Part shown: positions 23,290 through 34,876 of the stretch, in pieces | Layout of the letters: each line of letters begins with the position of its first letter | How positions within the stretch are numbered: position 1 is the first letter of the stretch | Assembly (NCBI RefSeq): GCF_000346465.2 | Contig: NC_034012.1 | Coordinates: 9,780,294-9,844,293, forward strand | Length of the DNA stretch: 64,000 bases | DNA from: Prunus persica | Taxonomy: Eukaryota > Streptophyta > Magnoliopsida > Rosales > Rosaceae | Direction: 5' to 3' | Translations under genes and position numbers: made by a program | The notes under the pieces: generated by a model | What the model was told of the DNA's origin: nothing | The model's input: only the letters and a program-made list of their open reading frames with translations | The model's database searches: none

Positions 23290-25826
23290 ATTTTTTATAT
23301 AACGACGACTGAAAAACCACGTCGGTGTTAAGAAATTAAAGACGTTGTAAATTATATAAACCGACTTACATATTAAAATAACGTCGTTTAAAGCGTAAAC
23401 CATGTCGTATGTTTTACTGTACGACGTAAAATATGTATTCCACGACCCAACCACCGTCGTTAAAAATTAATACACTAAACCCATAAAATTAAATTATACA
23501 ATTTAAAAAATTAAGTTTATAAAAGGTTTTATGGTTTTAAAGCCTAACATATAACATAGACTACCCAAAAATTATACTTTAAAAATAAACCCCAATAAAT
23601 AACAACACTAATCTCTAAACCCTAGACTCTAAACCCTAAACCATTAAACTAGAAGTGATTTTATGACTCATCAAAACAATTTTGTTTTGGATGGTCATTT
23701 TAAATTTTTGTTATTCAAAATGAATTTTTTCAAGGTTTATGTGGAAGAAAATATATCAATGACTTCATAGGAGTTGACTTTTCAATTTTCTGATTTATTT
23801 TATATTTATTTTGAATATTTTGATATAAAAATAATAAAATATTCTTACCATACAACAAACCACGTCGGTGTTAAATAAATTGTAGACGTTGTAAATTGTA
23901 ATAGACTACTAAGTCGTTAAAATGACGTCGTTAAAATGAGAAACCACGTCGGTGTTAAGAAATTAAAAACGTTGTAAATTATATAAACCGACTTACATAT
24001 TAAAATGACGTCGTTTAAAGCGTAAACCATGTCGTATGTTTTACTGTACGACGTAAAATATGTATTCCACGACCCAACCACCGTCGTTAAAAATTAATAC
24101 CCTAAACCCATAAAATTAAATTATACAATTTAAAAAATTAAGTTTATAAAAGGTTTTATGGTTTTAAAGCCTAACATATACCCTAGACTACCCAAAAATT
24201 ATACTTTAAAAATAAACCCCAATAAATAACAACCCTAATCTCTAAACCCTAGACTCTAAACCCTAAACCATAAAACTAGAAGTGATTTTATGACTCATCA
24301 AAACAATTTTGTTTTGGATGGTCATTTTAAATTTTTGTTATTCAAAATGAATTTTTTCAAGGTTTATGTGGAAGAAAATATATCAATGACTCTCATAGAG
24401 AGTTAGACTTTTCATTTCTCTGATTTATTTTAAATTTATTTTGAATATATTGATGTAAAATAATAAAATATTCTTACCCATACAACAAACCACGTCGGTG
24501 TTAAATAAATTGTAGACGTTGTAAATTGTAATAGACTACTAAGTCGTTAAAATGACGTCGTTAAAATGAGAAACCACGTCGGTGTTAAGAAATTAAAAAC
24601 GTTGTAAATTATATAAACCGACTTACATATTAAAATGACGTCGTTTAAAGCGTAAACCATGTCGTATGTTTTACTGTACAACGTAAAATATGTATTCCAC
24701 GACCCAACCACCGTCGTTAAAAATTAATACACTAAACCCATAAAATTAAATTATACAATTTAAAAAATTAAGTTTATAAAAGGTTTTATGGTTTTAAAGC
24801 CTAACATATACCCTAGACTACCCAAAAATTATACTTTAAAAATAAACCCCAATAAATAACAACCCTAATCTCTAAACCCTAGACTCTAAACCCTAAACCA
24901 TAAAACTAGAAGTGATTTTATGACTCATCAAAACAATTTTGTTTTGGATGGTCATTTTAAATTTTTGTTATTCAAAATGAATTTTTTCAAGGTTTATGTG
25001 GAAGAAAATATATCAATGACTTCATAGGAGTTGACTTTTCAATTTTCTGATTTATTTTATATTTATTTTGAATATTTTGATATAAAAATAATAAAATATT
25101 CTTACCATACAACAAACCACGTCGGTGTTAAATAAATTGTAGACGTTGTAAATTGTAATAGACTACTAAGTCGTTAAAATGACGTCGTTAAAATGAGAAA
25201 CCACGTCGGTGTTAAGAAATTAAAAACGTTGTAAATTATATAAACCGACTTACATATTAAAATGACGTCGTTTAAAGCGTAAACCATGTCGTATGTTTTA
25301 CTGTACGACGTAGAATATGTATTCCACGACCCAACCACCGTCGTTAAAAATTAATACACTAAACCCATAAAATTAAATTATACAATTTAAAAAATTAAGT
25401 TTATAAAAGGTTTTATGGTTTTAAAGCCTAACATATACCCTAGACTACCCAAAAATTATACTTTAAAAATAAACCCCAATAAATAACAACCCTAATCTCT
25501 AAACCCTAGACTCTAAACCCTAAACCATAAAACTAGAAGTGATTTTATGACTCATCAAAACAATTTTTGTTTTGGATGGTCATTTTAAATTTTTGTNNNN
25601 NNNNNNNNNNNNNNNNNNNNNNNNNNNNNNNNNNNNNNNNNNNNNNNNNNNNNNNNNNNNNNNNNNNNNNNNNNNNNNNNNNNNNNNNNNNNNNNNNNNN
25701 NNNNNNNNNNNNNNNNNNNNNNNNNNNNNNNNNNNNNNNNNNNNNNNNNNNNNNNNNNNNNNNNNNNNNNNNNNNNNNNNNNNNNNNNNNNNNNNNGTCG
25801 TTAAAATGACGTCGTTAAAATGAGAA
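23290..25826. repeat. Four-unit ~628-bp tandem repeat
   Basis: The landmark AAACCACGTCGGTGTTAAG recurs at 23314, 23941, 24571 and 25198, and a diverged AAACCATGG occurs at 25825. Spacing is therefore 627, 630, 627 and 627. Each unit contains several CACTA cis-motifs (ACGACG/CCGTCG) followed by an AT-rich part with CCCTAATCTCTAAACCCTAGACTCTAAACCCTAAACC-like text, which resembles degenerate plant telomere repeats. Units are nearly identical, so expansion is recent. The array lies between the two CACTA genes, upstream of TNP2. Confidence 0.93.
25597..25796. other. Assembly gap of 200 N inside the fourth tandem unit
   Basis: The N run replaces the second part of the last repeat unit. The landmark after the gap falls 627 bases after the previous one, so the hidden length is consistent with one ordinary unit. 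Confidence 0.95.
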
Positions 25827-26183
25827 ACCATGGCGGCTATTTAACTATACGACGTAAATATATATATCAACGACTTAACCGCTGTCGTTACATAAACGTC
25901 GTCGATGATACCCTGAACCCTTAAGAAATTGAAGATGTTGTAAACCATAAACGACTCAATTGTTCAAAGAACGTCGTCTAACTATATTTTTACGTCGTAA
26001 TTGTTTAAAACACGAAACAACAAAATACGACGGTTTGTGACTTTATTAGGTCGTTGGAAAAGTATTACACGTCGGTTAAGCAATTTGTATGTTTGTTTTT
26101 TTTTTAATTTAAGAAAACCTCAACAAATTTTTACATTACATATTATAGAGAAAATTTGTACATTATACATAAATATCAAGTGT

Positions 26184-29100
26184 TCAATAATTGCCCTGTT
26201 TAATAATTTGGAAAACAAACTCTGCCCATTCATTCCGGACTTCATCAATGGCTTCTTGGGGGTATGAAGCTTCCTGGTTTCCCTTGGCATACTGCATAAA
26301 CAATGACTATTAGGGTTTATAAATAAAAAGAAATTCAATCACAGACGACGATATTTTTCATAACCGACGTAGTATATCCATTCAACGACGTTAATTTTAC
26401 ATGACCGTCGTTGATAATACAAAAAACGACGTGAAATGTATGAAGGTAATTTCTTCTTACCTTATTCTCAAACCCCAAGGAAGGATCCATGATGATGTCC
26501 CTCATGAAGCGCATCACATAATACCCGCATTCGACATTGCTGGGTTGCTTTGGTGTGCCTGAGAGAGTTTTCCAAATTACATTTTTACGTCCTGCTCGGC
26601 CTATGTGGGTATTATATATTTTTAAAGCACTGTTCACGATGTTTTTCGCCTCTTCGTCGACCACACGATGACCTGGCAGAGGATCCAGAAAATAGACGGT
26701 CTCCTTCTTTGCTCTTACAATCAGCAGGATCCAATGACGGCTGCACAAAATTAATATAAAAACGACGGTTATTTACAAAAACGACGTATTATAGTATTTC
26801 ACACGACGAAATAAAGTAGATAACGACGACATTATATATTTATCACGACGACAAATAAATACCGACGTGGTTAGTAGTTTCAAACGACTAAATAAAATAA
26901 AACACCGACGTGGTTAGTTTATAAGCTGTCATTTATTGAAAATCATAAAAACAAAATCCTAAGGAGACTAACCCTGGATTGTAAGGCATCATGAAAAGCT
27001 GTTCACCGTCTGTCTTCTGAAGTCGAGCTGCTACCAGTCGTGATCTTTCAGTTATTGTGCCAGAGTTGGCACTAACTGTAGCAGGGTCAATAAAGCCAAC
27101 CATGCTGCACATATTGGCTTGTTTCAAAACATCGTGTAAGTACCTAAATACATAAAATAATATAAACAAGTCAGCACAAACAAACACGACGGTTATGTAT
27201 AAAAAAACGACGTATTATAATATTTCACACGACGTACTGAAATAGATGAGGACGTTATAATATATTTATCACGACGGTAGTTAGTTAAGACGACGTGGTT
27301 AGTTAGTTAAGACGACGCAATATATAAACCAACGAGGTATTATTTTAGAAGTACAAACCTCATATATACAGCCAATACAGTAGCTCCAATTTCTTCCATG
27401 CCTGCAAATTGTGTAATATCTTCAGGCAGGAGGAAGGTATCGCGCTCACCACCAAACACCTCCTTATCAATTGTAAATTGGAGTGTCTTATCCTCAGGCA
27501 GGAGTGTCGTTTCCACAAAACGACAAAGGGTTTTTAAAGAAGATGGCGCCTCCATATTTGAATAAGCACCAACTTCAATAACCTGTTTAAAGAAATAAAA
27601 AAAATGACGTGGTAATTCAATAAAGACGACGGTTTAAGTAATAAAACGTCGTCTTAAAAGTATTTAAACGACGGTGAAAAAACTGTCGTGGTAATTCAAT
27701 AAAGACGACGGTTTTATGAATAAAGCGTCGTCTGAAACCATTTAAACGACGGTGCAAAAACCGTCGTTTAAATATTTTATTACGTCTTAAAAAAATTCCG
27801 CCGTCTAAGTTTTAAACAAACGACGGATTAAATAAAAATATCGACGTCTGAAATTTTGAAAAACAAATAAAAAAGGCAAAGTTATGTGAACATACCTTGT
27901 CGTCATGCTTTTCTTCATCTTCTTTCTCCTTTTCTTCTTCCTTCTCTTCATCTCTTTTTTCTTCTTCCTTCTCTTCATCTGGCTGATGTTTCCCCATTTT
28001 GGCAGTATCATCCTCCAAATGTAGGGATCTCACATCACCTCCAGAGCAGCTAGCTTTGTCAGACATTGGATTTTTGGGGCTTTGGCTAATTCTTGGTTTA
28101 AGCATGCTTGGATCAAAATTGGGAATTAATTGGGAAAGCTGACTCAGGAAATGCTCCCTCTCAGCCTCTACCAATTGTTTTGTCCTAGCCTCCATCCTTA
28201 AGGCCTCTTCCCTTGCCTTAGCCTCCATCTTTTTAGTCTCTTCTTGAAGGAGAACTCTTAAACTGTCCTTCAAACGGTCGTCAAAGCTCACCCTCTGTGG
28301 TTTGGGCAAATTGAAATATTGCCTTGGGGAAACACCAGCACCAACTCCCCTCAGTCTGCCTGGATGCTCGGGGCCCAAAGCCATGGTCAGCACATCATTG
28401 CTGCCATCTACTCTGACTTTGCCTTCCGAGACTTGTTTCTGCAATTCATCCTAAAAAAAGATAAACAAAAAAACACACGACGGTTATTTATGTACAAACG
28501 ACGTATTATATAATTTCACACGACGCAATAACGTATAAACCGACGTTATTATAACTTATCACGACGGTAGTTATACCGACGTGGTTATTTATTTAAAACG
28601 ACGAAATGAATAAACAACCGACGTCTTATGCTATAATTAAAGATAACAGAGTAGTGATTCCTATTTAGACCGTTAATGACGTTTTTAAAAAATTTTCGAC
28701 GTGGTAATATCATTCACACGACGCGAAAATGAACCACCGACGTCTTATGCTGTAATTACAGAAAACATAGTAGTGATTCCTATTTAGACCTTTAACGACG
28801 TTTTTAAAAACTTTTCGACGTGGTAATATCATTCACACGACGAAAAATATAACATACGACGTAATAAGAATAATTCACAGTTTAATAAAAATTTAAAACA
28901 GAGTGATAGTAGGCTTACAATTAATTTTGCTTTCTCTGCCACCTTTGGATCAGGGATGTTACCATGTTTGTCCTGTCTAGCTCTCTTCCATAAGGTAGAT
29001 CGATCAATTTCTACCCCAGGCATGGTTTCCTCCAATTGATCCTCCAATCCAGCATATCCTTTTCGAGACAATCGATGATTGTACTCGAGTTTCTCCCTAA

Positions 29101-29728
29101 TCTGTGCATGTTGAGAATGCACAGACTCAAAATCTTTGGATAGCCTTGAAGCTACAAAGGCATCCCATTGTGCTTTCTCTATGAATTTATATGTTTCAGG
29201 GGGTTGGCTTAATTTCTCCCTGTCATTGGTGTATGGAAGGATATAATGCCTCGTTAGTGTAGACTTGAAATCCTTCCATTTCTTGGAAGCAGAAGCTAAA
29301 ACAGAGGTCTTGCCCCCTTGGCCTACGACAAAAGCCATGTCAACTGCTTCCCAAATCTGCTCCTTTATATCCTTGGGGATTTGGGACCATTTCTTGTCCA
29401 CAAGTGGGATCCTGGAGCGTGCCAACACACCAATATACGACTGCATCTCAATATGTGCTTGGCCAACACCTTTCCCCCTTTTATTGTACTCAACAATTGG
29501 CCTCAGTTTCTGAAGCTTTCTCTTCACAACACGAGGCATTGTGCTCATACCTCGACCAGTCTTTGAATCATCTGAGATTGTTGTCTGGCTGGTTTGTTCT
29601 GTCTCAGCAGATGATGAAGCAAACTTCATCTTCTTCGAAGACTTCATCTCCTTCGAAGACTTATCTTGAGGAGCTACCATTCCAAGCTTCTTGGAGCCAG
29701 AATCCTTAGTTTGTTGTTGAGAAACCAT
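26184..29728 (-). CDS. Second CACTA gene: transposase_24-like protein with Ulp1 protease domain
   Basis: Six exons (29728-28919, 28450-27896, 27582-27359, 27143-26973, 26740-26461, 26291-26184) join in phase at GT...AG borders, giving about 715 residues. The upstream in-frame start is TTG, so ATG 29728 is used. The N-terminal part (residues ~75-270) matches plant Ptta/En/Spm proteins: GVGQAHIEMQSYIGVLARS, IWEAVDMAF, WDAFVASRLSKDFE. A charged coiled-coil-like region follows (KKMEAKAREEALRMEARTKQ), then an EEK/DEEK-rich stretch. The C-terminal ~190 residues are a C48/Ulp1-like protease with HW (GRHWILLIV), D (YFLDPLPGH), Q (TPKQPSN) and C (VECGYYVMRF), ending EVRNEWAEFVFQ. The first part probably binds the cis-motifs as TNPA does; the protease substrate is unknown. 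Each intron is full of ACGACG-type motifs. Confidence 0.9.
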
Positions 29729-29741
29729 TTTAACAGACAAA

Positions 29742-30480
29742 ACTGCAAGTGAAAATATTTCAGGAAAACATTAAGAACACAAACGACGGTATTAAAAAAA
29801 TACGACGTATGATATGATTTTAGACGACGCAATGAAATAATCTCAGACGTAATAAATGTTTAAAACCATTATTTATATAACGTCGTGGTATATATGTTCA
29901 CACGACGTCAATAGTAATACACCGTCGTGGTAAACTATTATTTATATTTTATCGTCTATATTAGATACCAACCCTAGTTTCTTTTTCTTTATATTTATCA
30001 AATAAGGGAAAAACAAAAACCATTGTTCAGCGAAATCAAACCTGCAATTAAACAAGCATATAAAAAAAGACTATTATTTTAAAAACAACTTTGTCAATTT
30101 TCAGACGACGCTAGAACAACTGACGAACCGTCGTGGTCTACCGTCGTCTTATTTAGTTGATGTAGTTGTCTTCAAAGTTGGAAACTTTCTCTCTTTGTCT
30201 GTATATTTTATCAAACTTGGAAAGAAGTAAAATGATTTTGGCCAGAAAAAAGGTAAAAAGATTTTTCAAACAAAAAACGTATGAGCATGCAAAACAGTAA
30301 CCAAAATAGTGAAAATGAAAGCTTACCTTTTGCGTGCAATGAAAGCAAGAGGAAGATGATCGATGTTTAAGTTCAGAGACGACGAAGAAGACGAGAGGAA
30401 GACGATGAGAAACTCTGACAATGCTCTGACAAGGAAAAAAGACGAAAAGGTTTCTCTGGGAGATTGAAATTTTTAATCGG
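29742..30480 (-). promoter_or_regulatory. Leader exon, leader intron and promoter of the second CACTA gene
   Basis: An acceptor ACTTGCAG ends at 29743, fourteen bases before the ATG. A matching donor AAAG/GTAAGC lies at 30327/30326, downstream of a CT-rich exon at about 30480-30327 (TTCCTCTCGTCTTCTTCGTC). The leader intron is about 580 bases and again carries ACGACGG motifs (29785-29940, 30100-30145). Inferred from sequence only. Confidence 0.6.
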
Positions 30481-31264
30481 GTTTGGAAACAGTGCATGTG
30501 TAAGTCGAAAAGTTGCTTACATATAAAACCATTTCAAAAAAATAATACGGCGGTTACATTTAACTACGTCGTTTTTAACTAAAACGACGCAATATTTTTC
30601 ATTCGACGTGGAATCATTTCATTTAACGTCGTTAGGTTTAATATAACCGACGTGGATTTTAATTTTTAAATTATGAATAGAATTTTTTTTCCCGTGACCT
30701 TTCAGTTTATTTTTCAATTACAGTGCGTTATAAATAGAGGTTTTTTTCCGGAGGAAATTTAAAACGAAGGAAATTAATATTCTGCAATATGTAAAGTTTC
30801 TTTTTTGGATGACAGATTTAAATAAAATAAGAATATAAAAACAACAAATGTGTAAGTCAAGTAGACGAAAAGTTGCTTACATATAAAACCATTTCAAAAA
30901 AATAATATGGCGGTTACATATAACTACGACGTATAAATTACAAAATACGACGGTACATTTAACTTCGGACGTGGTAAATAAATACGACAGTAGTTTGTAG
31001 GTACCGTCGTAGTAAACTCAAAAATTAAAGTACATAAGTAATAACTCGCGTCATGGTATATTATTTAACACGTCGTTTTTATTAATTTACCGACGTGGAT
31101 TTCTGTAATATACGTCGATCATACCGACGTTGATTTTACAATTTAAACGGCGGTTTGTTTGTAAGGACCGCCGTTGGTTTTAAAAATTTATTCTATAAAT
31201 TTGTCGCTTTCATTCATTTTCGGTTTACATTTAAGGTTCCAAGTTCTTCCTCTCTCAGTCTCTC

Positions 31265-31735
31265 ATGTCTCAAAGATAATAATTTGGATGTTTTCTCAAA
31301 GAGAAATTGAGCTTACTCGCATCAAATATATGTCCACAAGAAGAAGCTTGTCAACTAGCCTTCTCACTTCCTTGATCAAGCCTGATAGGACACTTAGTGC
31401 TTCTGAATACTCCTTGCTTTCCATCAAAAGAGATGCAAGCCTGGCCTCCACTCGCTGTCGAAGGAAAGTTCGCTTCTCAGGGAAATCTGAAGATCAGATG
31501 TGCCTGATCCTCTGCTTGATTTTCTTGCCTAAGAAGATCCGTCGGATTTATTGTGATAGCCTCTTCCTTTATCCGTAGAGCTTCAGAAGAAGAAGATGGG
31601 TTTCAAGAATGCGATAAAGAATAGAAATGGCTTCAGATGGCCTCTAAAGCATGAGCAATTGAATCAGTAGTTTCTGGGAGATATGATGAAGACATTGTCA
31701 ATGCTTTGAACTACACAAGTCCTGCAGAAAGATAT
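31265..31735 (-). pseudogene. RPN6: Captured fragment of 26S proteasome subunit RPN6 (PSMD11)
   Basis: On the minus strand an ATG at 31695 opens SSYLPETTDSIAHALEA, then SILYRILE and EALRIKEEA-like text. Further down come EKRTFLRQRVEARLASLLM, ESKEYSEALSVLSGLIKEVR and LVDKLLLVDI. This is the N-terminal third of plant RPN6, a lid subunit of the 26S proteasome, recalled from memory. Several stops, frameshifts and an internal deletion of ~60-70 residues make it non-functional. Bases just upstream of the ATG look like the gene's own leader. The stretch lacks the ACGACGG motifs that surround it on both sides, as expected for captured host DNA inside the transposon. Confidence 0.85.
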
Positions 31736-31739
31736 GTTA

Positions 31740-32770
31740 AAGAAACTGAAACAACGGCGGTTTTCTGTTCTACCGTCGTCTTTTCTCGTCGTCTATATTA
31801 AGTTACGATGGCGGTAGATTTATAATTACCGACGTAGATTATTTTGTTAAACGTCGTTAAGTGTACTACAACCGACGTGGATTTTAATTTTAAATTATAA
31901 ATGGAGTTTTTTTTCCCGTATTCTTTCAGTTTTAGTTTTCAATTCCAAAGCGTGATAAATAGATTTTTCTTTCCCGAGGAAATTTAAAATGAGGGAAATT
32001 AATGTTCTAGAATTTGTAAACTAACACGACGCAATATTTGCAAATCTGTGTCATCTGTTAAGATTATGATGTGGAACAGAGTTCCATCTGGTAAGATTTC
32101 GTAACCCTTGGGATCTCAGACAAAACTGATTATGTCGGCGGTGTTCTATATAAACCGTCGTGGTTATTTCAATTCTTGTCATTAAGTAGATCTACCGACG
32201 TAGGATAAGAAAATCAAAGAAAAAAATTGTTAACAAAAATTCTTATTAAGACGACCGTTAAAATTAAAGGTACGACGTATAAAATGAATAAATACGACGA
32301 TAAATTTTATTGTACGATTTAAAGATAACGTAGTAGAACTATACGAGAATGACGTCGATATATTTATATTTTCCGTCGTTGTAAATTAATTTAATACGGC
32401 GATATTTTGTATTTTAAAGCCGTGGATTTGTTTGTAATTATACGGCGTCTTATACGAAAACCTCGTCGTGTTATTTTATGAGTAAAAACGGCAGTTTTTA
32501 TTGAAATCGTCGTCTTTACTTTCTACGTCGGTCGATTCATAACTTCTGCCGTTCTTTGTTGGCATTGATTTTACACTGAGGAAATCTGTTTCAAATAGAC
32601 GTCGGTTGTTTAATTATGTACGTCGTTGTTTTTGAACAGCCATTTGAAACTCCATTTTTTAGTTGTCTAAGGTTGTATTACACGACGGTGTTTTTAGAAC
32701 CGTCGTCTTTTTATAAACCACGACGGTTTTCACTTAGACCGTCGTTGTTTTCTGGTCGTCTTTTTCACTT
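31740..32770. repeat. Right subterminal repeat field of the CACTA element
   Basis: Dense ACCGTCGT, CGACGTGG, ACGTCGT and ACGACGGT motifs, ending in CACGACGG..ACCGTCGTC (32681-32706) and ACGACGG..GACCGTCGTTG (32721-32748) just inside the terminal inverted repeat. It mirrors the left field. Confidence 0.85.
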
Positions 32771-32782
32771 TTTGTAGTAGTG

Positions 32783-33009
32783 TGCGGACCAAGTAAGTGC
32801 ATTGATGCGGATAACAAGAACAATAAAGATGTGGACAATGGGCTTCATCAACTTCCGTGGTTTCATATTTTCACTATGTTGGGGTTCATAGTGGGATTTT
32901 GGGGAGTCTGGTTCTGTAATTATTAACAAAACATGGAGATACGCATATTTTCGATTCATAGACAATCTACAATATATGCTCCTCTATGTGATGATAATAG
33001 TCCCCCATG
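32783..33009 (+). pseudogene. RLP pseudogene A, 3' part after the CACTA insertion
   Basis: Immediately after the transposon the frame reads CGPSKCIDADNKNNKDVDNG, then LHQLPWFHIFTMLGFIVGFW: the C-terminal juxtamembrane and membrane segment of the RLP family. A one-base change after the membrane segment shifts the frame before the tail (TWRYAYFRFIDNLQ in another frame). The normal family end, KRRLKG, then a stop, lies at about 32999-33037. The 3' UTR that follows matches 50285-50430. Confidence 0.85.
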
Positions 33010-34350
33010 AACAGGATGAAAAGAAGGCTTAAAGGCTAGATATATATTATTATTATTGTACTTTTTATTTTGCATACTCAGTCCAAAGATATGAAAATTG
33101 ATGCATATGCATATAATACGGTTGTCAATTGTGAAGGATTGATGTCTATGCCTCAGTAACGAAGATTAATGTCTATTGCTAATATAGAAGGCATATTTGT
33201 GTATGGGAGCATGAGTTATATCCCGCACAAAAATGATAAGAACTACTCTCTCTCACTTGTCTGTTAATATTAGTATCTTTATTATAACATATGTTACCAA
33301 TATGAAGTATCTGTAAAACTAATCACTTAGCCCAAAGGGAAGGGAAATTGCTCCAGTTGTGAATGATCGGATGAAGCAGCCATTGCACCACTCAAGATAA
33401 GAAAGAAAATTCAAGAGATATTAATGGCCTTTCTGTCTTTCGCAATTTATGAAGATGTTGTACAATAGATGTATTTGAATAACTCTAGGGGCATGGCAGT
33501 ACCAAAATCGTGCTCAACGACAAAACATATGGCCGAAGGTCAAATTCATGTTGAAGACAGAACTTGTGGCTGAATGCAAAATTCAAAATCATGGAGGAAG
33601 ACCGTACGATCGACCCAAGGCTAAACTCAGACTATACTCATGGCTGAAGGCCGAATTCATACTGAAGAAACTCCACATGCTTGTGGCTGAATGCAAGTCA
33701 CGCAGTCACACATAAATTAGCACAAGCTGCGGTGATTCACATGTTGGCTGAATGTGCCGGGCTTCAGTGGTTTGTTGTACTAGAAAGTTGATTTTTATTC
33801 GAGCAATTTTTTTAGCCGCGAAGTATGGGATTACAAATCTTGGTGATTGGCAATATGGTTGGTAGTTCTCCAGAAAAGAAAAACTCCCAACTCCCAACTC
33901 CTTCCGAGGCCTTTAGTCTTTAAAATGGGACCTGTAATAACTGGAGTTATGATTAGGCCTCTGTTATTTTGGGGATCTCTTAGTTGGATCAGGTCTCTAA
34001 AGCCTGTTTGATTTTTATTTCTAATTCTGCGTAGTTGCTTCTGCGGGGTGCATTGCCCTCCCCACCCCAGTTCACAAAGAAAAAAAAGACAGTGTTGGTC
34101 TCTAGAATTCGACGATGAAAATTTTCCTCTTTGGCAGTCAATGTTAGCATTGGAAGTTCGCATAATTGCTTTTTGAATGCTGGGTATGAGAGTAATTGCG
34201 TTTTTAATACTGATATTATAGTAATCTTAAACTACCATTCTGTTGTACATTGTCTACCTGTTTATTTGTTTGTTTTCAATTAGTTTTTCGGCAATCAAGT
34301 ATTCATTTATACATGATTGTCTACTTTCTTGTTATTTTTTGTTTTGGCAG
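33010..34350 (+). other. RLP 3' flank, degenerate repeats and MORF intron sequence
   Basis: Bases 33010-33440 match 50290-50430 plus 51590-51810, the flank of another RLP relic. Bases 33525-33760 contain imperfect repeats of GGCTGAA(T/G)GC..AATTCA. Bases 34030-34350 match 9605-9921, the sequence just before the MORF exon. No gene is seen. Confidence 0.55.
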
Positions 34351-34803
34351 GAGAACCTTTTATTAATGGTGAAGCAGTACCATACGATCCCAAGTACCAT
34401 GAGGAATGGATAAGAAAGAATAGCCGAGCAAACGAGAGAAACAGACGCAATGACAGACCTTGAAATTATTACAGATCAAGGAACTTTGATAGGAGGAGGG
34501 AAAATATGCAGAACCGAGATTTTCAGAACAGGGGTCAGCCTCCTATGCCTAATCAAGCTCGGCAAAATCCTGGGCCTAACATGCCTGGACCTGCCAACAA
34601 CATGAGGACTCCCAACAATATGGGCCCCTTGCCCCCCAACACGGGTCCAATGCCTCCCCACAACAACATGGGTCCAAACTACAGTAATGTGCAGCAGCCA
34701 AACAACTGGAGTGGTGGGCAGCCCAACAACAATAGCAATCAAAGTTGGCCTCTTACATGCTTGCCCAACAACAATAGTAGTTGTACATCTTTTTCTCGGT
34801 GAG
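34351..34803 (+). pseudogene. MORF last exon, damaged second copy
   Basis: Same acceptor and opening as 9922 (GEPFINGEAVPYDPKYHEEW), but the codon after RRNDRP is TGA at about 34460, where copy 1 has CGA. The Gly/Asn/Pro tail stays similar to about 34740 (NNWSGGQPNNNSNQ) and is then replaced by unrelated sequence. The copy is therefore a pseudogene. It precedes the hAT element. Confidence 0.8.
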
Positions 34804-34876
34804 AATGTGAAGTGAAATACGTTTCATATTTGAAAGTTAGAAAATTTTGTGTTTATAAGAAGTTGGACTATTTCTC

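Larger units (their letters stand above)
17434..32782 (-). mobile_element. Complete CACTA (En/Spm-type) transposon, 15.3 kb
   Basis: The left end is CACTACTACAAAAAAGC (17434) and the right end is the reverse complement of CACTACTACAAAAAGTG (ending 32782); similarity continues through AAAAAGACGAC. Both flanks carry TGC (17431-17433 and 32783-32785), the 3-bp target duplication of this class. Two genes lie on the minus strand: a TNP2 transposase (22146-18796) and a second ORF with a Ulp1-type C-terminus (29728-26184), both open. Non-coding DNA is packed with ACGACGGT, ACCGTCGT and CCGACGTGG motifs in both orientations. It inserted into the 3' part of RLP pseudogene A. All structural parts of an autonomous element are present, except that 200 N hide part of an internal repeat. 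Confidence 0.96.

Noticed and set aside
23590..25540. Interstitial telomere from a chromosome fusion
   Set aside because: The CCCTAAA text is short, degenerate and repeated only as part of the 628-bp unit.
23290..25826. CRISPR-like or centromeric satellite array
   Set aside because: Units are ~628 bp, contain CACTA motifs and lie between the two genes of one transposon; this is an internal tandem duplication.
29265..29709. Three overlapping plus-strand ORFs
   Set aside because: They are antisense shadows of the first exon of the second CACTA gene.
31174..31578. Plus-strand ORF of 134 residues in the CACTA
   Set aside because: It is the antisense of the captured RPN6 fragment, whose minus-strand reading is clearly protein-like.
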